Assembly: GCA_023150945.1 (NCBI GenBank)
Contig: JAKLJX010000012.1
Span: 162,832 to 226,831, forward strand
From: a bacterium
GTDB lineage: Bacteria; Zhuqueibacterota; Zhuqueibacteria; Zhuqueibacterales; Zhuqueibacteraceae
Direction of reading: 5' to 3'
DNA length: 64,000 bases
Shown here: positions 8,224 to 14,566 of the stretch, one piece after another
Layout: every line of letters begins with the position of its first letter
Numbering within the stretch: position 1 is the first letter of the stretch
Program-made: the position numbers and the translations under genes
Notes under the pieces: model-generated
What the model saw: the letters and a program-made list of their open reading frames with translations, nothing else
Databases searched by the model: none
What the model was told of the DNA's origin: nothing

Positions 8224-8486
8224 TTCTCCGCCTCGCCGTTTTCAATTTCAAGACCTGGTGCAGTCGCCAATCCTTCTTCCGCCAAGTTCACTTCAAAAGC
8301 GTGCTCGGCTTTTGTCGAGGTCAGATAAGCATGTTTGAGTTTTTCCAAAGCGTGCTCGTGATTTTGGCTCGCCGCCAGAATCGCGATCTTGAATTTTTCC
8401 CCGACGCCTTGCGGCAAAGGCTCTTTTAGCTCAAGATGTGTTTCATCCATTACCACAGCTTCTAGAATTGATATGGCTTCGGGCAT
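8211..8486 (-). CDS. Antitoxin of the MazF/PemK module
   Basis: 91 residues, acidic, starting MPEAISILEAVVMDETHLEL. There is no clear AbrB or ribbon-helix-helix signature that I can name, but the size, position upstream of the toxin and 13-base overlap are standard for an antitoxin. The N-terminal strand-rich stretch (HLELKEPLPQG) resembles AF2212-like antitoxins, and the middle HALEKLKHAYLTSTKAEHAF is helical and probably binds toxin. Its ATG shares an A with the TAA stop of an upstream 55-codon reading frame (TAATG at 8488-8484) that is a copy of the atuA 5' end, so translation is likely coupled to that leader. AAGGA precedes the start at normal distance. Confidence 0.8.
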   Translation of the reverse strand: MPEAISILEAVVMDETHLELKEPLPQGVGEKFKIAILAASQNHEHALEKLKHAYLTSTKAEHAFEVNLAEEGLATAPGLEIENGEAEKWWE

Positions 8487-8653
8487 TATAATTCCTTTTG
8501 TGTTAAAAATGAAACCAGCCTCATCGCCTCAGCCAGGTAATCGAGCGTGAGATAATGCCGGGGGCCTTCGCGCACCAGGCGCACGGGGCCGAGAATCGAA
8601 TCGCCCCAAAGGCCCTGGCCGTTGGCGATGAACAGTGGAGAGGTTGTGGTCAT
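8486..8653 (-). pseudogene. Partial copy B of the atuA 5' end (55-codon leader ORF)
   Basis: An open frame from ATG at 8653 reads [20 protein letters not shown] and continues through the equivalent of residues 1-43 of the AtuA-like protein encoded at 6439-7806, ending LDYLAEAM before diverging to a tail ending QKEL and stop. The homology also covers a few bases before the ATG (GAACTG-CATGA in both). Differences are largely silent, so the copy was under coding constraint or came from a related gene. The stop overlaps the antitoxin start (TAATG). It therefore acts, or could act, as a translated leader for the MazF-type module. It is too short to be a functional DUF1446 protein. Confidence 0.85.
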
Positions 8654-8705
8654 GACAGTTCGAAGTGATCAGTATCGTTCGCGTCAAAACGAGGAATTCG
8701 CGCCG

Positions 8706-9061
8706 TTAGAAAGGCAAGATACGAATTCTAGCTCTAGCCGCATCTAGCGTAATCAAAACGCCGCGATCAAGTTCATCTTCATACTGACGTAATATGGACA
8801 CCAATAGATTTTCTAGATGCTCCGGCAGCGTATCCTGCGTGCGAACTTGAATCACACTCGGCCCAGTAGCGCGGGTCAAAGCCAGCAAAGTGCCGAAATC
8901 CAGATCGTGCGTGAAGACGGTATATCCATTTGTTCTGGCCCATTCACAGAATCCTCCGCGCGAGAATCACCAATGGTTGACCAGTGCAAAGTCTGCCAGC
9001 CATGGCGTTCAAACACGCTCACCCATTCGGGCGAGAGATTCATGTCAATAAGCAATTTCAT
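8706..9061 (-). pseudogene. Frameshifted DUF5615-type PIN-like toxin
   Basis: The conceptual protein starts at 9061 with MKLLIDMNLSPEWVSVFERH and GWQTLHWSTIGDSRAEDS, the opening of the DUF5615/Mut7-C-like PIN family with its first acidic residue in LLIDMNLSP. A one-base deletion near 8944-8948 moves the homology to the frame reading EWARTNGYTVFTHDLDFGTL, which carries the second acidic pair (HDLDF), then LALTRATGPSVIQVRTQD and a C-terminal ARARIRILPF ending at 8706. Only the shift separates the two halves; all other blocks are present, so the damage is recent or an assembly error. Its start overlaps the antitoxin stop by ATGA (9058-9061). Confidence 0.85.
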
Positions 9062-9288
9062 GCGGTCAGCAAAGGCAATTCGATTTCTTCAACCCGCCAA
9101 GCGGCGTAGGCCAGTGCCTCGCGAATGTCTTCCGTTTCCAAATATGGATACGCCTTCAGAATTTCAGTATCAGAGTAACCCGTTGCCACCAACCCCACGA
9201 TCATTCCTACCGTGACGCGCATGCCGCGAATGCAGGGCTTGCCACCCATGACGTTCGGGTTGAGGGTTATTCGCGTGAGATTGCGCAT
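9058..9288 (-). CDS. DUF433-family antitoxin
   Basis: 76 residues: MRNLTRITLNPNVMGGKPCI, then RGMRVTVGMIVGLVATGYSD and ILKAYPYLETEDIREALAYA. This is the complete DUF433 pattern (NPxxxGGKPCIRGxRI/V followed by a small helix-turn-helix). DUF433 proteins are the usual partners of DUF5615 toxins and bind DNA as autoregulators. The start is preceded by AGGAG at 9294-9298, which is overlapped by the TAG of an upstream partial atuA copy. The frame is intact although its toxin (8706-9061) is frameshifted. Confidence 0.92.
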   Translation of the reverse strand: MRNLTRITLNPNVMGGKPCIRGMRVTVGMIVGLVATGYSDTEILKAYPYLETEDIREALAYAAWRVEEIELPLLTA

Positions 9289-9297
9289 TGTATTCTC

Positions 9298-9433
9298 CTA
9301 AAGTTCTTTCAGAATGTTCATCATCGCCTCAGCCGGGTAATCGAGCGTGAGATAATGCAGCGGGCCTTCGCGCACCAGGCGCACGGGATTGAGAATCGAA
9401 TCGCCTCAAAAACCCTGGCCGTTGGCGATGAAA
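9298..9433 (-). pseudogene. Partial copy C of the atuA 5' end (decayed leader)
   Basis: Reading the minus strand from 9433 gives FIANGQGF, a TGA where the full gene has TGG, then [35 protein letters not shown] and TAG. It matches residues 8 to about 52 of the AtuA-like protein; the last part (AMMNILKEL against VTMSIMQKL) extends further along the gene than copy B. The start codon is missing: the fragment begins three bases after the HepT stop codon (9436). Its TAG overlaps the AGGAG ribosome site of the DUF433 antitoxin. Like copy B, it stands immediately before a TA module in the same orientation as atuA. Confidence 0.85.
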
Positions 9434-9435
9434 GC

Positions 9436-9880
9436 TTATGGCTGTTGGCCTGCATCCATGTGATCGAGGAATTTCACCATCTCAGCAGCAAAGTCGCTCA
9501 AATCGTCCAAACGGCTCAAGTGCTCGCGCAAGAGGCGTTCCGGATCAAGAAACAAGCAGTCCTGCACGAGAATGTTTCTGCCGCCGCCGCTTCCGGTCAA
9601 GCGTTGCGCCAGAGCCGGTGAAATGACGCCGCCCTTGACGAGAGTTTGGCTGACCTCATCTTTTTCCTCCGGCAGGGGCAAAGACAACTCTGCAATCAGA
9701 TGATTTCCGAATATCAAGCACGCATGGCACGGCAATTTGCAACGTTCACTCTCCGGCGGCCCGCAAAATATCATCGCTGCGGTAAGTCTCCTCGCCTCCT
9801 GCGCGCATGCTTTCGAGCTTGACGAGCATGTCATGCAGTTTGTTGAGCCGCACGCGAATGGAATCGTGACGGACGGCCAT
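9436..9880 (-). pseudogene. Decayed HepT-like toxin (DUF86 family)
   Basis: The conceptual protein begins at 9880 with MAVRHDSIRVRLNKLHDMLV and reaches DDILRAAGE, where a TGA at 9746-9748 replaces an expected Arg codon. The same frame goes on TLQIAV, then one or more indels (about 9725-9745) shift the homology to HACLIFGNHLIAEL and the rest of the HepT fold down to EMVKFLDHMDAGQQP. HepT enzymes need an R-N-(x)n-H-x-Y motif; here it reads RNILVQDCLF, with Gln for His and Cys for Tyr. The toxin is therefore dead both by reading frame and by active site. I see no MntA-type partner within the window. Confidence 0.8.
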
Positions 9881-9951
9881 ATTGCCTGGTTTGGATCCTG
9901 CTTCGAATGATTTCTCATTCGGATTTGCGGTGCGGGGCCGCGTCATGCTGC

Positions 9952-9969
9952 CTTCGCAACGTTGCGAAG
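9952..9969. promoter_or_regulatory. Perfect 18-bp palindrome upstream of HepT remnant
   Basis: CTTCGCAACGTTGCGAAG is a perfect inverted repeat 71 bases upstream of the HepT start. Position and symmetry suit an operator for a dimeric TA regulator. The interval 9881-10157 around it contains no convincing gene. No promoter was recognised next to it, so the role is inference. Confidence 0.4.
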
Positions 9970-10157
9970 ACGAAGGCCGCGCTTGCTGCTGCATTGATCC
10001 CCTGGATCGGCTCCTCAGTGATGCCGTCAGCGCTTTGTTCGGTGGCAGGCGTGGATGGCACCGATCAGTTACGTGGCCGAGGCAACGCCAGGCCTGCGCC
10101 AAGACCGCTCGCCGACAAGTGGGCGCTGTCTGCGCAAGCCTGGCTGGGCAGTTCCGG

Positions 10158-10448
10158 TTACTTGGTGAACTTCGCAAACGCGCTTTTGAATGCCCCCTTC
10201 AGCTCGGTCCAGCTCTTTTCCGCGCCCGCCTTGATGTCCTCCCAGGCTTCGTCGCTGGCTTCCTGCAGTTGATTGAATTTCAGCATCGCGGCATCTTTCT
10301 TGGCCCGCAATTCGGTGATTTGCTCTTCGATTTCGATCTTCGCGCCAGCTTTGGCCTGGTCCGCTTTCAGTCTCAATTGATCGAGCTCGGTGTCCCACTC
10401 TTGCAGTTGCGCGGCCAGCTTCTGCAAATAGGATGCTTTCGTTTCCAT
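10158..10448 (-). CDS. Small coiled-coil protein
   Basis: 96 residues, METKASYLQKLAAQLQEWDT onward, almost entirely helical and rich in Ala, Lys, Glu and Gln with heptad spacing (QLRLKADQAKAGAKIEIEEQ, ITELRAKKDAAMLKFNQL). The C-terminal SWTELKGAFKSAFAKF is an amphipathic helix. There is no signal peptide. It resembles small stress-associated coiled-coil proteins found in many bacteria (I recall sll1863-like proteins), but no specific function can be given. AAGGAG precedes the start at 10448 at good spacing. It stands alone among TA modules and its GC content is like that of the host genes, so it may be an original resident of the interval between the carboxyltransferase gene and atuA. Confidence 0.82.
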   Translation of the reverse strand: METKASYLQKLAAQLQEWDTELDQLRLKADQAKAGAKIEIEEQITELRAKKDAAMLKFNQLQEASDEAWEDIKAGAEKSWTELKGAFKSAFAKFTK

Positions 10449-10530
10449 GACCCTGCTCCTTTCGGTTAATGTAATATTGGCCTGCTCTTTTGGGCATCTG
10501 ATGTGAGTCAGATGCAGGAATTGAGGAATT

Positions 10531-10710
10531 CTATCCCCAGGGTTCCAACCACTCTTTTTCAGACAATCCGGCTTGGCGGTGCAATGGTGCCGGCGTTTTG
10601 TTCTACTTCGGCAGATTCTGTTTCGTGCCCACGAAACACGTGAGATACACCCAAAGGCCTTTCGCAGTTATCGTGTGTTGGGCGGTAGAAATTCAAACTT
10701 GCCCATGAAG
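10531..10710 (-). pseudogene. Possible HicA remnant
   Basis: Directly after the HicB-like remnant, scattered frames on the minus strand give short blocks such as AGLSEKEWLEPWG before a TAG at 10531-10533, similar to the end of HicA toxins (RQAGLSxEEWLEL), and NLPK / GTI upstream of it. Stops and shifts occur within 60 bases. The position beside HicB supports the identification, but the sequence alone is weak. Confidence 0.3.
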
Positions 10711-10712
10711 AA

Positions 10713-10977
10713 TTAGACGCTCATCTTTTCTCTCTGAAAATATTTCCGCCACGCTTCCAACGGCGCAGGACGAGGGATAAGCTCCTATTCATCCCCTGCG
10801 GCGCGAACGCTCTCAAGACAAAGTTGAACAGCCTCGGCAATGTTTTTTGGCCTGAGCCAAGGTGCGGCCTGGCGAGGCCACGTCAAGCTCCAGACATCGG
10901 GCGGAATTGAGCCGGCCTTCTTTTTCGATCAAGACATGCAAATCAAGCGGCTTTGCATTTCCGTATTTTTTATTCAT
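10713..10977 (-). pseudogene. Broken HicB-like antitoxin
   Basis: From ATG at 10977 the minus strand reads MNKKYGNAKPLDLHVLIEKE, GRLNSARCLELDVASPGRTL and AQAK, the HicB fold (VLIEKExxxxxARCLELDIAS). A shift in the T6 run at 10842-10847 (A6 on the coding strand) moves the homology to NIAEAVQLCLESVRAAGDE. A TAG at 10785-10787 then interrupts it, followed in frame by ELIPRPAPLEAWRKYFQ, which is a typical HicB end. Two lesions show decay. The ATG is 50 bases after the stop of the duplicated carboxyltransferase 3' end at 11028. Confidence 0.75.
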
Positions 10978-11027
10978 GTTTCATCTCATTTTTCATTCAT
11001 CCTTCACTAACCGACTTGCGATGTGCA

Positions 11028-11155
11028 TCACATCCTCATCACACCCGTGCGATACTCGCCCATTTCTGCCCGGTGCGCCGCCATCTCCAAGCCGGTGATC
11101 AGCGTCCGCCGCATTTCCCGGGGATCGAGCATGCCGTCTCCTAGCAGGCGCGCGA
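11028..11155 (-). pseudogene. Duplicated 3' end of the carboxyltransferase gene
   Basis: The minus strand reads ARLLGDGMLDPREMRRTL, ITGLEMAAHRAEMGEYRTGV and MRM followed by TGA, against ARLMVDGILDPREMRRTL, ITGLEMAAHRAELAEYRTGV and MRM-TGA at the end of the complete gene (11919 onward). By hand count about 15 of 126 bases differ, many of them silent, so this is not a fresh local duplication. The BrnT/BrnA module lies between the complete gene and this copy, and the HicB remnant begins 50 bases after the copy's stop, much as BrnT begins 49 bases after the complete gene's stop. Confidence 0.88.
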
Positions 11156-11271
11156 GAAGAGAGTGAGACCTCCGCCTTCTGCTTGTCAACGAGTCACCGG
11201 TGCAACTCCCCGTGTGCTTTTTCGGAAAACTCTTTTTTCGCATGCCTGAAGGTCGTGCGCGCGGCACAAAC

Positions 11272-11616
11272 TCACGCTGCTTCGCGTTGCAAGCCTTCAT
11301 CAATCCACCGTTTTAGTACAGCGTGTGTGGGCATTCTCTTTCTGCGCGCTATTTTTTGGGTCTTTTGCCATTGCTCAGGGCCGAGCCCCAAGAGCTCTGC
11401 CAGGCGCTCTGCCTTTCTTTTTTGCAGGTGAGCTTTGAAAGACGGGGAGACTTCGATGGTTTCATCCAAGTCTTCCATCTCGTATTCCGTGGTATCGTGC
11501 GTGTCCCAAAAACGCGCTTCCTCTTCCAAAGTCTTGAAAGTTGGGGTCGGCAGCAATGTCTTTGGTTTGATCGGCGCAGCGCGCCGTGGCCTATTTCTTT
11601 TTTTGGTTTTGTGCAT
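11272..11616 (-). CDS. BrnA-like / CopG-type antitoxin
   Basis: 114 residues. The central block FKTLEEEARFWDTHDTTEYE is characteristic of CopG/BrnA-type antitoxins that pair with BrnT, and the C-terminus RMPTHAVLKRWIDEGLQRE resembles a ribbon-helix-helix DNA-binding tail. The gene overlaps BrnT by 26 bases, giving the normal toxin-first order of brnTA. The antitoxin neutralises BrnT and represses the operon in known systems. The frame is intact. Composition is clearly more AT-rich than the flanking carboxyltransferase gene. Confidence 0.85.
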   Translation of the reverse strand: MHKTKKRNRPRRAAPIKPKTLLPTPTFKTLEEEARFWDTHDTTEYEMEDLDETIEVSPSFKAHLQKRKAERLAELLGLGPEQWQKTQKIARRKRMPTHAVLKRWIDEGLQREAA

Positions 11617-11869
11617 AATATTTCTCTTTCAAAGTAGAGTCGCGTGCCGTTATTGGATACGCGCGACTGCGGCCGCGATAGGTGAAGATCACTGTCAAAC
11701 ACCGTCCGCTGCGCGTCCGGCCATAGGCAATGTGTTTTCCGTCTTTGGTTTTGCGCAGAAATGGGCGATTTTCGAGAACTTCTTCGACTTCGAGAAATTC
11801 TACGCTATGCTCGCCGATATGGGAGACGTTCCAGTCATCCCATTCACACGAAATAATTCGCACCGGCAT
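11591..11869 (-). CDS. BrnT-family toxin (DUF497)
   Basis: 92 residues. The sequence shows the BrnT pattern: EWDDWNVSHIGEHSVEFLEV, then VLENRPFLRKTKDGKHIAYG, RTRSGRCLTVIFTYRGRS and YPITARDSTLKEKYY, including the conserved ITAR near the end. BrnT is a RelE-fold ribonuclease. The gene begins 49 bases after the stop of the complete carboxyltransferase gene and overlaps its antitoxin by 26 bases. It appears intact, making this one of only two complete TA pairs with a recognised toxin in the array, the other being the MazF type. Confidence 0.92.
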   Translation of the reverse strand: MPVRIISCEWDDWNVSHIGEHSVEFLEVEEVLENRPFLRKTKDGKHIAYGRTRSGRCLTVIFTYRGRSRAYPITARDSTLKEKYYAQNQKKK

Positions 11870-11918
11870 TGCCCTCGGAATAGCAACAAAGACTGCATTG
11901 GTGTGATTCTGATCGAGG

Positions 11919-13583
11919 TCACATCCGCATCACGCCGGTGCGATACTCGGCCAGTTCCGCCCGGTGCGCCGCCATTTCCAGGCCGGTAATCAGCGTCCGC
12001 CGCATTTCCCGGGGATCGAGAATGCCGTCCACCATCAGGCGTGCCGAAGTGAAGTAGGGCGAGGCCTCTTCATTGTATTTCGCAACCAGGCGTTTGCGGA
12101 AGGCGGATTTCTCCTCGGGCGAAAGTTCCTTTTTGGTAAGCAGAACCGTGTCGGCCGCAATGCCGCCATCCATCACCGCCAATTTAGCCGTCGGCCAGGC
12201 GAAAATCAAGGCCGGGTCATAGGCCTTGCCGCACATGGCGTAGTTGCCCGCTCCGAAGCTGTTGCGAATGACGACGGTAAACTTCGGCACCACGGCATTG
12301 GCCTGCACGTTAACGAATTGGGCGCCGTCTTGAATGATGCCGCCGCTCTCCGCCTGCTTGCCGACCATGAAGCCGGTGACGTCATGCAGGAAGAACAGCG
12401 GAATGCGACGCTCATTGCACAGCATGATAAAGTGCGTCGCCTTGTTGGCCGAGTCGGAATAGATGACGTTGCCCATTTGCACCTGCGGCGGCTGCGGCCG
12501 GCCGAGATGATCCGGCGGCATGTGCCGTTTCACCGCCATGCCCTGGTTTGCCACAATGCCGGCGGAAAAACCGCCAATACGGGCAAACGCGGTCACAATG
12601 GTTTTGCCGTACTCCGGCTTGAATTCTTCGATGCGACTGCCGTCCACGAAGCGCGCAATGATCTCGCGCATGTCGTAGGTGCCGGCGGCATTTTCCGGCA
12701 GGATGCCGAGCAGCTCCTCGGGATCGTACGCCGGTTCTTCCGTGGCGGTGCGGTCAAATGGCGAACGCGGCGCATAGTTCAAGAGCGCCATCTGCTCGCG
12801 GATAAAGGCGATGGCCTCGTCTTCGGTGTCGAAGCGATAGTCTGCCACGCCGGAGACCGCGTTGTGCATGGTCGCGCCGCCGAGCGTCTCCGAGTCCACT
12901 ACCTGGCCGACCGCGGCTTTCACCAGAAACGGCCCGGCGAGATACATGCTCGAGTGTTCGGTGATCATCGCCAGCTCGCTCGACATGCCGGGCAAATAGG
13001 CGCCGCCCGCCACGCAGAAACCGAAAACCACGGCAATCTGCGGAATGCCCATGGCGGCCATCCTGGCGTTGTTGCGGAAGATGCGGCCGAAGTGCTCGCG
13101 ATCGGGAAAGATCTCCGCCTGGCGCTCAAGATTGACGCCGGCGGAGTCCACCAGATAGATGATGGGCAGGCGATTCTCCATCGCGATTTCCTGCGCGCGC
13201 AGATTTTTTTTGCAAGTGATCTCAACCCAGGCCCCGCTTTTCACCAATGGATCGTTGGCGACGATCACCGCCAGCTTGCCGGACACGCGGCCGATCTGCA
13301 CGATGGTGCCGGCGGACGGATAGCCGCCGGGAATATCGTGGTACATGTTCCAGGCGGCGAACAAGCCGATTTCGAGCGGCTCGCCGCCGGGATCGAGAAT
13401 GCGCCGGATTTTTTCACGCGCGGGGTATTTGTTGCGCGTCGCGAGCTTTTTCACCGCGGCGGGTGCAGGCTCACGAATCTCCTTGGCACGCAGATTCAAC
13501 TCACTGAGCAAGCGCAGCGAATGGCTGTGGCGTTTCTTGTATTCTTCGGATTTGGTGTCGAGCTGAGTGGGGAAGACTTTCAT
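11919..13583 (-). CDS. Acyl-CoA carboxylase, carboxyltransferase (beta) subunit
   Basis: 554 residues from ATG at 13583, chosen because GGAG lies five to eight bases upstream; an in-frame start ten codons earlier has no such site. It has the carboxyltransferase domains of the methylcrotonyl-/geranoyl-CoA carboxylase group: NKYPAREKIRRILDPGG, the N-terminal VDSAGVNLERQAEIFPD, FGFCVAGGAYLPGMSSE, the C-terminal HDVTGFMVGKQAESGGI and IRNSFGAGNYAMCGKAYDP. It transfers carboxylate from biotin to a branched enoyl-CoA. The biotin carboxylase/carrier subunit is not in the window. With AtuA, hydratase and dehydrogenase it points to leucine or acyclic terpene catabolism. A second copy of its last 41 codons lies at 11028. 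Confidence 0.93.
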   Translation of the reverse strand: MKVFPTQLDTKSEEYKKRHSHSLRLLSELNLRAKEIREPAPAAVKKLATRNKYPAREKIRRILDPGGEPLEIGLFAAWNMYHDIPGGYPSAGTIVQIGRVSGKLAVIVANDPLVKSGAWVEITCKKNLRAQEIAMENRLPIIYLVDSAGVNLERQAEIFPDREHFGRIFRNNARMAAMGIPQIAVVFGFCVAGGAYLPGMSSELAMITEHSSMYLAGPFLVKAAVGQVVDSETLGGATMHNAVSGVADYRFDTEDEAIAFIREQMALLNYAPRSPFDRTATEEPAYDPEELLGILPENAAGTYDMREIIARFVDGSRIEEFKPEYGKTIVTAFARIGGFSAGIVANQGMAVKRHMPPDHLGRPQPPQVQMGNVIYSDSANKATHFIMLCNERRIPLFFLHDVTGFMVGKQAESGGIIQDGAQFVNVQANAVVPKFTVVIRNSFGAGNYAMCGKAYDPALIFAWPTAKLAVMDGGIAADTVLLTKKELSPEEKSAFRKRLVAKYNEEASPYFTSARLMVDGILDPREMRRTLITGLEMAAHRAELAEYRTGVMRM

Positions 13584-13634
13584 GCAGGCTCCGTCACGGG
13601 AATTCGATTTCATCGCGATGTTTGCCGGCGCGGC

Positions 13635-14030
13635 TTACTTCTTGACAGTCGGGCGGTGATCACTCCAACTGAGCTGTGGGCCGTCAAATAACAGAGACAG
13701 AAGATTGAGAATGTCTCGCTTGAGAATTCCCCATTCTTGAGCGATTAACAAGTATTTTCCTCTGAAGGTCCGCTGAAGAAAGAGCAATTCCAATTGCGCG
13801 GCGGGAGCAAAGCTTGCGTTGCCATCGAACCCCTCCAGCTCGTAGCTTTCACCGGCAATAACTCCCACACCGAGGCGAGCGACGGAGGCTGCGGGCAGCA
13901 GGGTCACATCAGACCCGGTGTCAAGCAGCATGGGAACGTCAGACAAGAGGCCACCATGGCGGGGGTCACGCAGTGTGACTCGGGCCAAAGGTGCAGGTGG
14001 ATTGAACCATGCCGTCTCATATGCTGGCAT
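13635..14030 (-). CDS. Retropepsin-like aspartic protease domain protein
   Basis: 131 residues from the ATG at 14030, preceded by AAGGA at good distance and overlapping the upstream gene by 14 bases. The protein begins MPAYETAWFNPPAPLARVTL and carries PMLLDTGSDVTLLP at about residue 38, the D-T-G-S active-site signature of single-domain retroviral-type aspartic proteases, followed by YELEGFDGN. It is cytoplasmic by appearance, with no signal peptide. Such domains act as dimers. It is encoded as a TA-like pair with an AF2212-type small protein where a toxin gene would be expected. Whether the enzyme processes its partner or something else is unknown. Confidence 0.82.
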   Translation of the reverse strand: MPAYETAWFNPPAPLARVTLRDPRHGGLLSDVPMLLDTGSDVTLLPAASVARLGVGVIAGESYELEGFDGNASFAPAAQLELLFLQRTFRGKYLLIAQEWGILKRDILNLLSLLFDGPQLSWSDHRPTVKK

Positions 14031-14238
14031 CAGAAGGTCCTTCAATCACCATCATTTCTTTGACGAAATCTTTGGCCTGTTCCGGATGAACCAGCCGCGG
14101 GCTGTAAACGTGTGCGACGCGTTTGGCTTCCCAGTCCGGCACGATAACATAGACTCTGGTCTTTTCCGGTAACTGAACGTTCTCCTCGAGCCGGATCAAA
14201 CCGTTGTCAACGATGCCTTCATAAGCCAGTACTTTCAT
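14017..14238 (-). CDS. AF2212-like (DUF104) antitoxin-type protein
   Basis: 73 residues starting MKVLAYEGIVDNGLIRLEEN and continuing LPEKTRVYVIVPD, the beta-rich pattern of AF2212-like/DUF104 proteins (YENGxIxLxExxxLPEGxxVxVxV). This family usually serves as antitoxin of PIN-domain or similar toxins. Here the overlapping downstream gene encodes a retropepsin-like protein instead. GAGGTG precedes the ATG at 14238. The C-terminal HPEQAKDFVKEMMVIEGP is likely the partner-binding helix. Confidence 0.8.
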   Translation of the reverse strand: MKVLAYEGIVDNGLIRLEENVQLPEKTRVYVIVPDWEAKRVAHVYSPRLVHPEQAKDFVKEMMVIEGPSDASI

Positions 14239-14298
14239 GGTTCACCTCGCTTTCATCATCGCTATGATGGTGCCCGCAACCAGCCGGCATCTCAGCGC

Positions 14299-14561
14299 TT
14301 ATTTCTTACGGTAAATTTCGCGGCGATGGCCGATACTGTGAATGATGACGGTTTTTTCATCATGAAGTATCTGATAGATGATTCGATAATCGCCTTCACG
14401 GAGTTTATAAAAACCTTTGAGATTGCCTGCAAGGCGCTCAGGTTTGATGCGATCCAAGTTTGCGACAAGCCATGTAATTCGTTTATCATACGACGCCCAA
14501 CTGGCTTGTCAAGTTCTTCCAGTTCATTCGCTGCCTGTCTCAGTATACGAGCCGCATACAT
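14299..14561 (-). pseudogene. Frameshifted RelE/ParE-family toxin
   Basis: Conceptual translation begins MYAARILRQAANELEELDKP and VGRRMIN. A one-base loss near 14480-14487 then shifts the homology to RITWLVANLDRIKPERLAGN, LKGFYKLREGDYRIIYQIL and HSIGHRREIYRKK, ending TAA at 14299-14301. This is a textbook RelE/ParE layout, including the R-x-G-D-Y-R-I-I-Y strand and the G-H-R-R-E-I-Y end. The frame as written continues to 14292 with non-homologous residues. Its antitoxin gene immediately upstream (14567-14785) is intact. This is another damaged toxin, or a sequencing error to be checked. Confidence 0.82.
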
Positions 14562-14566
14562 GGCTT

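Noticed and set aside
3739..8328. Long open frames on the plus strand (3739-5001, 4767-6218, 6136-8328) opposite the catabolic genes
   Set aside because: They are antisense shadows of high-GC genes: His/Arg/Ala/Gly-rich, no family motifs, no ribosome sites, and they span several real genes.
8211..8486. Calling the antitoxin MazE
   Set aside because: The AbrB-type opening of MazE is not clear; the N-terminus is closer to AF2212-like proteins, so only the toxin family was named.
11964..13691. 575-codon plus-strand frame opposite the carboxyltransferase gene
   Set aside because: It mirrors the real gene's codon bias; the minus-strand product has all family motifs.
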